Of a DNA stretch of 64,000 nt, positions 32,921-43,230 are shown piece by piece. A program made the position numbers and the translations under genes. Every line of letters begins with the position of its first letter. Within the stretch, counting starts at the first letter, position 1. Below the pieces are notes generated by a model. It was not told the origin of the DNA and searched no databases. It saw only the letters and a list, made by a program, of their open reading frames with translations. Source of the stretch: Powellomyces hirtus (Eukaryota; Chytridiomycota; Chytridiomycetes; Spizellomycetales; Powellomycetaceae); assembly GCA_025526995.1 (NCBI GenBank), contig JAHLKG010000016.1, forward strand, positions 558,001 through 622,000, in the 5' to 3' direction.

Positions 32921-34972
32921 ATGCCTACTGCAAGATCTCCCATTCTAGGAGTGCAGACCCGCCAACAAGCCCGTCAAGCCACACGAGAAGCCCAACGGGG
33001 TCCTGACGCTGAAGAAGACGTTAATATCGATGCCTCAATCTACCATGATTCCCACGACGCAGATGCCGATGTGGATGAGATGAATCATGGAGAAATTCAT
33101 GCAGACTCGGCGATAGTACCGTCCGAAGTACCGACTGACTTTGTCATGCAAATTCTGCAGAGGTTCAAGATGGAAATCGACGAAAAGCTCGACCATCGGA
33201 TGGACAGGTTGGAGAGGACTTTATTGACTAGTTCAAACCCTCTCGCTACATCAACTTCCCATCAACAACCCGAGAAGTACGAAAAGCCTCATATCGGTGG
33301 TCATTCTACGGCCGTTTCACCGATGAGAAGCCCAAAAGCGGGCCTTGAGTACCCTTTTCTACATCAACACATTACTCACGGCGAAGTTGAAGCCCCAGTT
33401 GCCCCTCACTTTTGTCCGTCTTCCCCAACGGAGAGCACAACAACTACGAGCAGCAGAAAGAGCGATGATCGAGACGCACAACGTACATCATTTGCATACT
33501 TCAAATCTGCGATCGATGCAGTAACTACATTCGACGGGACGGGAAATCTCTCAAAACTCGCCGACTTCATCGATCAACTTACTCTAGTCTTTCGCCTAAA
33601 ACCTGTATCTGAAGAAGAACAACTCTCATTCATCTTCACGAAGCTCTCTGGCGAAGCAAAACAATGGTATCGTAATCACCAGAAAGATGCCGAACAAGGG
33701 ATGGTGGAGCCCATCACGGATTGGGAATCCTTCAAGCCTCCCTTCCTCTCGCATTACCAACCAAGCGATCACGAAGAAACTTTGCTCACTCAACTTGAAA
33801 GACTCCGACAAGGAAGTCATTCCATCTCGCAGTACAATACCTCATTCACGAAGATTACAAGTCAAATCCCCTTGAAGGTGCCGTTCGAAATCTACAAGTG
33901 GTTTTACCTTCGCGGAATGAATGAACATCATGCAGAGCTCGTCAGAACTCAAAGTTTCAAGGATCTCCATGGCCTCATGGCAGCTGCCAAGCGTCTGGAT
34001 AACGGAAGTAACAAGAGTAACCAAAACAACCGTTTCGCCAAGAAGAGCGAAAACATCGCGCTCGAAGCCCAACCTTCAAAGAAAGACGGATCAAGTCACA
34101 AGAAGACCGACGCGAAGAAGACCACAGACTCGAAGAAGAGACAGAACTTCCCCTGTTGGTTCTGCAATTTGAATGAACATACCCCATTCAATTGTCCCCT
34201 CAAAGCCAAGGCAGTCGAAGCCTTAAAACCCGCTGCTAATGCCAACATTGCAGAAGCACATAACGCCACTACATTGGCTTACCTGGATTCGGGCTGCTCA
34301 CAGCACATGACGAATGACATTTCCATTCTCGAATCCTACGAAGAGCACTCAACGCGCGTCAGATTTGGAAACAACGCCTTTCTCGATGCCAAAGCGAAAG
34401 GGAACGCTATCTTGAAGCTTCCAGATGGAGATGTACCCCTCACAGATGTTCTCTACGTTCCGAAGCTCGCCAAGACTCTCATCTCGGTCTCCGCACTCGC
34501 CAAAGATGGAAAGAGAGTCACCTTTGAAGATGAAAGCGCTGTCATTCAAGACTGCAATGGCACTACGAACGACATCACCATACCTCTCGTTCGAGGAATG
34601 TATCACATCTCGCCAACTCCGATGGCTTTCGCTACTCAAACTCGCTCAAGGACACACGCGTCCAATGTACCGACACACGCGTCGAAAATTACATCTACCG
34701 AATTGACAAAATGGACAAACGCGTCCAATGTACCGACACACGCGTCCGATACATCGATTCAAGCACTCCACCTATTGACAGACGCTACCGGCATCACGGT
34801 CACGCGTTCTACCCCGCTCCAAGCCACGACGGAGGGGCCGGCCGCCCCTAATCGGGGCTGGTCGGCCCCATCGGGGAACGTCGGCCCCATCGGGGAACGT
34901 CGGCCCCATACTCTCCAGTGGGGGGCTGGCCAGCCCCAAATTGGGGCGGCCAGCCCCCTCACTGGAGAGTGA
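32921..34972 (+). CDS. gag: C2 Gag-protease
   Basis: Start at ATG 32921 (MPTARSPILG); the frame is open a little upstream but without ATG. Same domains as C1: gypsy-like Gag with AKQWYRNH, zinc knuckle CWFCNLNEHTPFNC, protease DSGCSQHM, NVPTHAS repeats. In-frame homology extends through TTEGPAAPNRGW until a 19-bp tandem duplication (34871-34889 repeated at 34890-34908) shifts it, and it ends at a stop at 34970-34972. It keeps GAGGGG where C1 lost one base, showing that the ancestral frame ran straight from protease into integrase. Confidence 0.85.
   Translation: MPTARSPILGVQTRQQARQATREAQRGPDAEEDVNIDASIYHDSHDADADVDEMNHGEIHADSAIVPSEVPTDFVMQILQRFKMEIDEKLDHRMDRLERTLLTSSNPLATSTSHQQPEKYEKPHIGGHSTAVSPMRSPKAGLEYPFLHQHITHGEVEAPVAPHFCPSSPTESTTTTSSRKSDDRDAQRTSFAYFKSAIDAVTTFDGTGNLSKLADFIDQLTLVFRLKPVSEEEQLSFIFTKLSGEAKQWYRNHQKDAEQGMVEPITDWESFKPPFLSHYQPSDHEETLLTQLERLRQGSHSISQYNTSFTKITSQIPLKVPFEIYKWFYLRGMNEHHAELVRTQSFKDLHGLMAAAKRLDNGSNKSNQNNRFAKKSENIALEAQPSKKDGSSHKKTDAKKTTDSKKRQNFPCWFCNLNEHTPFNCPLKAKAVEALKPAANANIAEAHNATTLAYLDSGCSQHMTNDISILESYEEHSTRVRFGNNAFLDAKAKGNAILKLPDGDVPLTDVLYVPKLAKTLISVSALAKDGKRVTFEDESAVIQDCNGTTNDITIPLVRGMYHISPTPMAFATQTRSRTHASNVPTHASKITSTELTKWTNASNVPTHASDTSIQALHLLTDATGITVTRSTPLQATTEGPAAPNRGWSAPSGNVGPIGERRPHTLQWGAGQPQIGAASPLTGE
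34910..34970 (-). repeat. 61-bp palindrome in C2, inverted relative to C1
   Basis: Same 61-bp foldback as C1 7178-7238 but exactly reverse-complemented, with identical flanks (CCAT left, GAGAG right). The arms are ACTCTCCAGTG and CACTGGAGAGT. Only the asymmetrical centre reveals the flip. Confidence 0.93.
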
Positions 34973-37832
34973 GAGTTGTGGGTGCTGCGGTGGGGGGCCG
35001 GCCGCCCCAAAAGCATCGGATGATGCTGAGGATGGTGCCCCCTCGGGGGCACCATCCGCCGATGGCGCCGCCGCCGCCGCCGCTGCTTCGGCGGCTTCTT
35101 CTGGGGCTTGTTCTGGTCCCTCTTTTCCAGTCAACGAAGGAACCCTCTGGCATCACCGATTGGGCCATCCTGGCACTCACATCATGAAGCAACTCAAGCT
35201 CCCAATGACCAACAAAGTCTGCAAAGCTTGCGAGTTTGGTAAGCACAAGCGCTCACCATTCAACGGTACGATGACACGGTCCAAGACGCCACTCGATCGC
35301 CTACATTTCGACCTAAACGGTCCGCACATACCCGCGGTTGGCGATGAGAAATATGCCCTCGTTGTGATCGATGACTATTCACGCTTCACATGGATCTTCT
35401 TCTTGAAGACGAAGAGCGAATCTACTGCAAAATTGATTGAATTCATCAATTTCATCGAAAAACAGACCAACGAAAGGGTCAGACGACTTCATTCCGATCG
35501 AGGGGGGGAGTTTGTCAATCACGATCTGAAAGAATTCATTTCGAAAAAGGGCATCCTGCACGAACTCACCGCTGCAGATTCCCCACAGTCCAACAGTGTA
35601 GCTGAAAGGTTCAACCTCACCCTGTTCGACACCATTCGTTCATTGGAACACTCATACGGCATCCCGAAACAACTCTGGACCGAGTTAGCGGCTACATCAG
35701 TCTACTTACGGAATCGCCTACCCCACAAGTCCAATAACAACATTTCGCCGTACGAACGGCTCAACGGCGAAGAGCCCTCACTTTCTCACCTTCGTGTGAT
35801 TTGGGCCGATGCCTTCGTGCATCTCGTCAAGAGAAAACAAGTCTCAAAGTTGGCACCGCGCGCCACATGTCTCAAACTCATCGGTTATGAATTTGACGGC
35901 GCTTACCGCTGTTGGGATGACAACCGTCAAGAAATAGTCATTTCTCGCGATGTAACGTTCGACGAAAACTCAGCACTCGAACTAGCGAAAGACTACATCC
36001 CGCCCGAAGAACTCTACGAAGTCGAAGAGATTCTCGACTCACGTGATGTCCCGGAAGGCCCCGAATTCCTCTGCAAATGGCTAGGATTCGAAGACGAAGA
36101 TAATACATGGGAACCGCTCGAAAATGTCAATCATTTGACAGTCTTCGCTGACTACATCAACGAGAAGACGGCGATCGCTCTCTCGGCTGCAAGTACCGAA
36201 GAACCCCAAACCTACAAACAAGCGCTCTCATCAGACGACGCGCCGAAGTGGACCGAGGCCATAAATGCCGAATTGAAGTCCCTTCATACCAATGAAACAT
36301 GGGAAGTCATTAACCCCAAATCCTTACCGCACAATCAACGGCCCATCCGCACTAAATGGGTATTCAAGATTAAGCAAGACCTGAATGGTCAACCCCAACG
36401 ATACAAGGCCCGGCTTGTAGTGAAAGGCTTCGAACAACGCTACGGCATTGACTACAACGAAACCTACGCTCCGGTTGCCAAGATAGCTACCCAACGCGTC
36501 CGTCTCGCTCTTGCCGCCAGCCTAGGCTTGAAATGCCATCAAATGGATGTAGTAACCGCATTCCTGAATGGGATTGTTACCAAGACCATCCTAATCTATG
36601 CCCCTGAAGGCTCTGGCTTTCCGCCCGGGACCATCCTTTGACTCCGAAAGGCCCTATACGGTCTGAAACAAGCCCCGCGCAAATGGTACTCCCTACTTCA
36701 CAAGGAACTGACCTCCTTGGGATTCAAGCGCCTGGCAAATGACAATGCCGTTTACATCAGAACTCTACCTGAAAGTGACTCATCGCAGTACATCTCCGTC
36801 TACGTCGACGATCTCCTCATCTTCGCAAAGACCGAATCGGAAATCTCATCAATCAAGACATCCCTGCACAACGAGTTCAACATGACAGACCTAGGCGAAG
36901 TCAACCACTACCTAGGAATGAGAGTTCGACGCGATTACTCAAGGCACGTTATCTATCTCGATCAAGAGTCATATGTAAATGACATCCTCGAGCGCTTTGG
37001 TATGCAAGATTGCAAGCCCGTCAACACTCCGATGGACCAGACCAAGCTCGAACCCTACAAAGTCGAAAATACAAAGACTTCACCTAACCCGCAAGAAGGA
37101 GAATATCGCAAAATCGTTGGTTGTCTCATGTACCTGATGATATGCACGCGTCCTGACATCGCTGTCGCAGTCAGTATGCTTTCTCGCTTCGCAAGCAACC
37201 CTTCGCCTCAACATCTGCAAGCTGCCAAGCGCGTTCTTCGCTACCTACGGGGAACATCAGATTACAGCCTCTGCATCGGCGGAAATAACGTCACCCTTCA
37301 CGGCTACAGCGATGCCGATTGGGGAAACAATATCATTGATCGACGGTCAATCACTGGCTACCTTTTCTACATTGGAAATGCGGGCCCCGTTACTTGGGCT
37401 TCGAAGCGCCAACCCACCGTTGCTCTCTCATCTACCGAAGCTGAATACATGGCACTTTCCTTCGCCACTCAAGAGACAATCTGGCTTCGCTCACTTCTGC
37501 AAGAACTCCAAATCCCCGAATATCTCGATGAAAGTGCTCGGCCTACAACGATCTACGAAGACAATCAGTCATGCATCTCGTTGGCAATGAATCCCATGCA
37601 TCACGCCCGTACCAAGCACATCGACATTCGACATCACTTCATTCGTGATCACATCGATAAGGAGATTCACCTGGAGTACTTACCCACCGCTGAAATGGTA
37701 GCCGACTCACTCACGAAGCCTTTACCAGCCCCGGCATTCAAATACCATCGCGAAAGCATGTGCATTAAGCACTACGACAACACCATCACGCCAATGACGA
37801 AAGCGTCTATGACGGAGCTCCCGAATGAGTAA
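34941..37832 (+). pseudogene. pol: C2 Pol: integrase, chromodomain, RT, RNase H with one TGA
   Basis: Genuine homology starts after the hairpin linker (about 34985). GAG-pre-integrase HHRLGH with CKAC (C1 CKGC). Integrase triad HFDLNGP, HSDRGGEF and NSVAERFN. Chromodomain 36009-36162 (YEVEEIL, CKWLGF, NTWEPLENV). RT carries an intact YVDD (36801-36812). At 36639-36641 a TGA replaces the CGA arginine codon of C1, a CpG transition; the same frame then continues to 37832 through RNase H (TEAEYMAL, TKHIDIRHH). A read-through product would have a catalytically normal RT, unlike C1. Confidence 0.87.
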
Positions 37833-37871
37833 AATCCCATCATCGCGGATCGATTGCTCGGACAGGGGGTG

Positions 37872-38240
37872 TATTGGAATGTTGAGACTTGCGCACTCAA
37901 CGTTTGGTCCTTACATTAGATCCTTACTTGGATTCTCCGACTAGAACGCGTGACCACCATACCGGTAACGCTAAGAGCTGAATTGGATCACGTGTGATCA
38001 CGTGATTGGAGAAAAAGTAGATTAGAACGCTCGAAGCGAGACATTACCGATAAGACTTTAAGACAAAAAAAATACATTCACATACATTACATCTCCGTGC
38101 ATCTGACAACGCTACATTGTCAACTGCATCACAGAAGAGCTCTGTAACCCCCCCTTTACGAAGTATACTGGAGGCCACATCGAATTCGGCCAATCCTCTG
38201 CAATTCCGATAAAGTACTGGAAGTGCCGATATCTCCAATA
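37872..38240 (+). repeat. C2 3' LTR
   Basis: 369 bp, preceded by the purine tract ACAGGGGGTG. CACGTG pair near 37986-38005. It ends TCCAATA against GCTAG. Confidence 0.9.
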
Positions 38241-38688
38241 GCTAGGTTGTTGTCAAGACTTGCAGAGGGTCTGAAGGTGCTTCCCAAGGTAGGGAAGGTC
38301 GCCTGTAGTGTTTGGCAGAGTGTACTAGACAAGTAGAGTGTGTTGGACTGTTATTATATTGGTTGGGGATGCCCAGAGGGCGTCCTTTTATAACAATTTG
38401 GATCATAGTACATGTGTAGTGACAATCTAACTGTGCCCTAGCTTGGCCAAGACGGCCCTGCCCTGGCCTAGTATTGTTCCCAATCACAGGGTGTCTTTTT
38501 GCCTTTTCTTGGCGCTTCTATCAGCGCTCCAGACGTGTTCTAGGCCTTCCCAGGCCCTCTCCAGCTATTCTGGATCGTTCTAGACCATTCTGGACCATTC
38601 CAGACCATTCTAGACACAAGTGGATGTCCTCCCACATGTCCCGTGTGCTCCAAGTCCTCCCAGAGGCGCCCACAGGTAGATTTCAACA
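38241..38688 (-). repeat. A LTR shared by A2 (5') and A3 junction
   Basis: Outer 443 bp of the A2 5' LTR after the duplicated GCTAG. Its end (TTTCAACA) is joined directly to GCCTGGATGC of A3, the same junction that the solo LTR makes in A1. One LTR therefore serves two head-to-head elements. Confidence 0.88.
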
Positions 38689-39259
38689 GCCTGGATGCTT
38701 TGCTTTCACCACCATTGGAACTCAGATGCCATCCCTGACATCCAACACTTGGATTTTGGACTCAGGAGCCTCTCAGCACATGACTGGCCGCAGAGAGCTG
38801 TTTGGGGACTATGAGAAGATGTCTCCTGTCACCATTGAGATGGCAGACAATCACACATTGGAAGCTGTGGGGCATGGAACGCTTCACACATGGGTGATCA
38901 ACACAGAGAGGAAGACAGTGCCCCTGCAAATCCAGAACTGCTGGCACGTCCCCAAGATGACCAAGAACCTCCTATCACTGGCTCGCCTTGCCAAAGCTGG
39001 AGCTTGTTTTGAAGTGGGACCACAGGCTGCTCGGATCATTGCAAAGGATGGGACGGCTTTCCTTGCCAAAGAGAACCAATTTGTCTACACATTCGAGACA
39101 ACACATGGGCAGGCAAATGCTGGGATTGCCCACAATGTTGGAAGGGACACAACAAGTCAGGACTTGTCCCTATGGCATCAGAGACTCGGCCATTTGAACG
39201 TTGCAGACATTGGAAGGCTCACCAAGCTTGCCAAGGGCGTTCAAACCGGTGGGGCTTGA
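38689..39259 (+). pseudogene. A3 protease and GAG-pre-integrase
   Basis: Gag-less C-terminal part of the Gag-protease frame: DSGASQHM protease motif, WHQRLGHL zinc motif, TGA after GVQTGGA. The frame is open leftward into the LTR to 38474, but that part is LTR read-through and not gene. It shares residues with A1 (MSPVTIEM, CWHVPKM), so it descends from an A1-like copy that already held the solo LTR. Confidence 0.85.
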
Positions 39260-42096
39260 GCATTTGTGACACTTGTGCACTCAGCAAAGCAAGCAGAGCG
39301 CCATTCCCCAAGGCACAGGCCTCCAGAGCATCAGAGAAGCTGAGATTGATCCACACAGATGTCTGGGGACCAGTTGGACCACCCACAATCACTGGATATC
39401 GCTATTTCGTCACATTCATTGATGACAAGACGAGATATTTCCATGTTTGCCTTATGAAGACCAAGGGAGAAGTTGCTAGGCACTATCAGGAGCTGGAAGC
39501 AGCAGTCGTTCCCCTACATGGAAAGCAGATCAAAGCTGTCAGATCCGACCCAGGAGGCGAGTACATGAGCAACTTGCTAAGGGACCACTTCAAGGAGAAG
39601 GGCACACAGCATCAGAGGATTTCAGTAAATACTCCACAGCAAAATGGTGTTGCTGAACGAGCCAACCGTACCCTTGTGGAGATGGGGAGATGTTTGTTGA
39701 AGCAGTCAGGCTTGGACAAGCGTTTCTGGGGAGAAGCAATCATGACAGCAGTCTATCTGAGGACCAGATCTCCCACTGTTGCATGCCCCAAGACGCCTTA
39801 TGAGATGTTCCATAGTATCCCACCATCTCTGGGACATTTGAGGACGTTTGGATGCATTTCCTATGCCTACATTCAACCCAACAAGCGCCAGAAGCTGGAT
39901 GATGCTGCCGTCAAGTGCATCATGTTGAGGTATAGCTCCCACAGCAAGGAATACCGGCTTATGGACATACAGACTAAGAAGATCCTGTTCTCCAGAAGTG
40001 TCAAATTCGATGAGAAGAGCTTCATTCCATCCCTCCAGTCTGCTCAGATGCCCCAAGTGCCTGCTGAGAGCCTGGAAGTGGGAATTGGGCCTGAAATGAA
40101 GCTGCAGCATGTCAGTGACGAGCTGCAGGATGTCAGTGACGAGCTGCAGGAGGTCAGTGACGACTCTGAGGACACAGCCATGTCAGAGGGAGAGGAGAAC
40201 ATGAGGGAACGGACCCCTGAGCCGTCCTCTGACTATGAGACTGCTGCAGAGCCTTCTCCAACCCCCAAAAGACTCAGGAAGCCGCCAGGACAGTGGTGGA
40301 AGGCTTCAAGCAATGCTGCAAACGTTGCTGCAGTTGCCTATGCTGTCTCCTTTGTCTCAAACGAGCCCACAAGCTACAAGGAGAGCCAGACCATGCCAGA
40401 TGCTTCACAATGGCGTCAGGCTGCTCAGGAAGAGATGGATGCTCTTGCCAAGAATGGGACATGGCAACTTGTGGATCTGCCAACAGGCAGAAAAGCTATT
40501 GGATGCAAGTGGGTCTTCAAACGAAAGCTGAAGGACACAGGAGAGCTTGACAGATACAAGGCAAGACTTGTTGCGAAGGGATTCTCTCAGAGAGAGGGAT
40601 TGGACTATCAGGAGACGTTTGCTCCTGTTGCCAAGTTTGGTCCCATGAGACTGCTGTTCTCCATTATTGCCACAGACGACTTGGAAGCACATCAGATGGA
40701 CGTGAAGACAGGATTCTTGCAAGGGGATCTGGACTATGTGATCTACATGCACCAACCGGAGGGCTTTGAGGATTCCAAGCATCCAGGACGGGTCTGCAAG
40801 CTTGGGAGACCCCTCTACGGCCTCAAGCAATCAGCAAGGCGCTTCAACCACAAGATAGACCACAAACTGAAGTCTATGGGCTTTGTGCAGTCGACTGCAG
40901 AGCCTTGCATGTACTACAGGAGTGAGAATGGGACAACAGAGTACATTCTGATCTATGTGGACGACCTCATTGTGGCCTCATCAAGCAAGGAACAGCTGGG
41001 GGATGTCAAGAAGGAGCTGAGGCGAGCTTTTGAGATGACAGACCTTGGAGAGCTGAATTACTTCCTTGGGATTCACATCAGACGGAGCAGAAGCACCCGC
41101 ACCATCTGGTTGTCTCAGAAGAAGTATGTTGAAGAGGTTGTTTCGAAATTCAACATGGGAGATGCCAAGGTTCATGCCACGCCTATGGAACATGGACTGC
41201 ACCTCAGAAACAACATGGCACCTCAGAATGAGACGGATGAGCTGGAGATGAACTCTGTGCCATACAGGAATGCAGTGGGCAGTTTGATCTATGCCATGCT
41301 AGGAACACGCCCTGACATTGCTGCTGCAGTTGGAATTGTGTCCAAGTACCTTGCAAAGCCTGGAAAGGAGCATTGGAGCGCTGCCAAGCGGATCATCAGA
41401 TACCTGAAGGGCACAAGCGAACTTGGAATCCTTCTGGGAGGCAAAGAGAATGTCTCTGAGCCTAGGAAGCTGGTTGGATACTTGGATTCCAACTATGCTG
41501 GATGTTTGGACACAAGGAGATCAACCACTGGATTCATCTTCATGTTCAACGGGCCTATCACCTGGCAATCCAAGCGGCAGACCACTATAGCTCTTTCAAG
41601 CACGGAAGCAGAGTACATGGCACTAGCCCAGTGCACCAAGGAAGCTGTTTGGCTTCGTCTGCTTGCAGGGGAGCTCGGATTCAAGCAGGATGGACCCACA
41701 ATGCTCTTTGAGGACAACCAGGGTGCCATTGCTCTTGCTAAGAACCCGACATTGCATGCCAGCACCAAACACATTGAAGTGAGGTACCACTCTATCAGAG
41801 AAGCACTAGGACGCTTGGAGATTGCATTAGAGTATCTCTCAACTAAGGACATGGTTGCAGACATCTTGACAAAACCACTGGCTAGGGATCAGTTCTTGAA
41901 ACTGAGGGACGCCTGTGGGATCACAAAACATGTTTCACGAGTGAGAGTGTTGGAATCTACCTGTGGGCGCCTCTGGGAGGACTTAGAGCACACGGGACAT
42001 GTGGGAGGACATCCACTTGTGTCTAGAATGGTCTGGAATGGTCCAGAATGGTCTAGAACGATCCAGAATAGCTGGAGAGGGCCTGGGAAGGCCTAG
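39172..42096 (+). CDS. pol: A3 Pol: integrase, RT, RNase H
   Basis: 974 codons from an internal Met, with homology from about 39255. Integrase HTDVWGP, RSDPGGEY, NGVAERAN; RT YVDDLIVASS; RNase H TEAEYMAL and TKHIEVRYHS. It has an extra seven-residue repeat in the acidic linker (QHVSDELQDVSDELQEVSDD against A2), a tandem duplication of the DELQDVS unit. The frame ends inside the 3' LTR, as in A2. No internal stop, but without gag, PBS and a 5' LTR of its own orientation it can only be expressed by read-in. Confidence 0.88.
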   Translation: MASETRPFERCRHWKAHQACQGRSNRWGLSICDTCALSKASRAPFPKAQASRASEKLRLIHTDVWGPVGPPTITGYRYFVTFIDDKTRYFHVCLMKTKGEVARHYQELEAAVVPLHGKQIKAVRSDPGGEYMSNLLRDHFKEKGTQHQRISVNTPQQNGVAERANRTLVEMGRCLLKQSGLDKRFWGEAIMTAVYLRTRSPTVACPKTPYEMFHSIPPSLGHLRTFGCISYAYIQPNKRQKLDDAAVKCIMLRYSSHSKEYRLMDIQTKKILFSRSVKFDEKSFIPSLQSAQMPQVPAESLEVGIGPEMKLQHVSDELQDVSDELQEVSDDSEDTAMSEGEENMRERTPEPSSDYETAAEPSPTPKRLRKPPGQWWKASSNAANVAAVAYAVSFVSNEPTSYKESQTMPDASQWRQAAQEEMDALAKNGTWQLVDLPTGRKAIGCKWVFKRKLKDTGELDRYKARLVAKGFSQREGLDYQETFAPVAKFGPMRLLFSIIATDDLEAHQMDVKTGFLQGDLDYVIYMHQPEGFEDSKHPGRVCKLGRPLYGLKQSARRFNHKIDHKLKSMGFVQSTAEPCMYYRSENGTTEYILIYVDDLIVASSSKEQLGDVKKELRRAFEMTDLGELNYFLGIHIRRSRSTRTIWLSQKKYVEEVVSKFNMGDAKVHATPMEHGLHLRNNMAPQNETDELEMNSVPYRNAVGSLIYAMLGTRPDIAAAVGIVSKYLAKPGKEHWSAAKRIIRYLKGTSELGILLGGKENVSEPRKLVGYLDSNYAGCLDTRRSTTGFIFMFNGPITWQSKRQTTIALSSTEAEYMALAQCTKEAVWLRLLAGELGFKQDGPTMLFEDNQGAIALAKNPTLHASTKHIEVRYHSIREALGRLEIALEYLSTKDMVADILTKPLARDQFLKLRDACGITKHVSRVRVLESTCGRLWEDLEHTGHVGGHPLVSRMVWNGPEWSRTIQNSWRGPGKA

Positions 42097-42447
42097 AACA
42101 CGTCTGGAGCGCTGATAGAAGCGCCAAGAAAAGGCAAAAAGACACCCTGTGATTGGGAACAATACTAGGCCAGGGCAGGGCCGTCTTGGCCAAGCTAGGG
42201 CACAGTTAGATTGTCACTACACATGTACTATGATCCCAATTGTTATAAAAGGACGCCCTCTGGGCATCCCCAACCAATATAATAACAGTCCAACACACTC
42301 TACTTGTCTAGTACACTCTGCCAAACACTACAGGCAACCTTCCCTACCTTGGGAAGCACCTTCAGACCCTCTGCAAGTCTTGACAACAACCTAGCAACCT
42401 ATCTGCTATGCTGAGTCCCTGTTTGTAGATGTCAAGACGTCTCAACA
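41948..42447 (+). repeat. A3 3' LTR
   Basis: 500 bp, TGTTGG to CTCAACA, followed by GGAGA and element G in plus orientation. TATAAAAGG lies near 42244. Confidence 0.92.
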
Positions 42448-43230
42448 GGAGAATGTCATCAAGACAATCAAGGGCATCATGGGCCCCTTGACTCTGCCGG
42501 CTCCAACTGGAAAAGTTTACTCCACAAACTTGAATACAACTACAACCAATGCCGCAGACGTCAACTGGACTATCTCCATTGAGATCAGACTAGGTGTCGT
42601 CTCTTGGGTACTGAACCAATGGGTGGCACCTGACCCCAGGCAGATAACAAAGCAATCAGCATGAAGTGCCATGAAAAAGCGGATTGAAGAATTTGCAGTT
42701 GTGAACCGCATTGTGCAGCAATGACTCTGTGATGCACAAGATCAATAGGTAAAGTATTATGACAGCAAGAAACACACAGAGGCATACATAGAGGGTGACA
42801 AGGTCTTACTCCATGAGGAGGGCATCATGATCACCAGCATTACTGCAAGGAACAAGAAGTTGGCAAAGCAATGGATTGGGCCATTCAGAGTATGCAGCAA
42901 GGGCCCCATCCTGACACTTACAAGCTAGAACTACCTAAGGAGCTTACTGGGCTGCACCCAGTCTTTCACGTCAGCATCTTGAGGCATTGATTGCCACGAG
43001 CCAGGTGGTACACTGTACAGACAGGTAACTGCCCCATCAGAACCCAAGAAGGACAAGGACAGTCAGGAGACCTACCAAGTCGATAACGTCCTGAATGCCT
43101 GATGGTACAGGAACACAGAGCACTTCCTAGTCAAGTGGACAGGGTCCAACCACACCCAGAACACATGAAAGCCATACTCATGTGTAAAAGAAACAACTGC
43201 ATTGGAAGAATGACTCAGGGAGCATCCCGG
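42448..43230 (+). pseudogene. pol: Element G integrase C-terminus and chromodomain
   Basis: Continues on the plus strand the gypsy integrase that stops at 10952 on the minus strand. After a decayed stretch comes the integrase C-terminal fold (GDKVLLHEEG, KQWIGPFRV, YKLELPKE, LHPVFHVSILRH), then a chromodomain (TYQVDNVLNA, HFLVKWTG) with stops and a Y-W-S cage. This order is diagnostic of a Ty3/gypsy chromovirus. Multiple stops, not functional. Confidence 0.8.

Larger units (their letters stand above)
32438..38240 (+). mobile_element. Element C2, chromodomain Ty1/copia retrotransposon
   Basis: Complete, 5,803 bp. LTRs 32438-32806 and 37872-38240 (369 bp each), PBS 32807-32821 (perfect), PPT just before 37872. 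Flanked by GCTAG (32433-32437, 38241-38245). It has the same site in an A LTR and the same target as C1, so the A-plus-C block was duplicated. It is inactive: a 19-bp tandem duplication in the pol linker shifts the frame and TGA interrupts RT. Confidence 0.93.
27564..38688 (-). mobile_element. Element A2, Ty1/copia retrotransposon with nested C2
   Basis: The only A copy with both LTRs and an uninterrupted gag in the window. 3' LTR 27564-28063; internal region 28064-32380; 5' LTR 32381-32437 plus 38246-38688, split by C2. The flanks do not match (CTTTT left, GCCTG right). The right flank is the internal protease region of A3, so the 5' LTR is a recombinant junction. Confidence 0.92.
38689..42447 (+). 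mobile_element. Element A3, Ty1/copia, gag-less, plus strand
   Basis: Begins at the protease region (the GCCTG target of a reversed solo LTR), then protease, integrase, RT, RNase H and a full 3' LTR (41948-42447). PBS, leader and gag are missing, replaced by A2 in opposite orientation. The right flank GGAGA (42448-42452) matches the duplication at 10952-10956. Confidence 0.92.

Noticed and set aside
38474..38688. N-terminal part of the ORF leading into A3 protease, as a real leader peptide
   Set aside because: It is translation of the reversed A LTR and has no Gag similarity; only the part from 38689 is A3.
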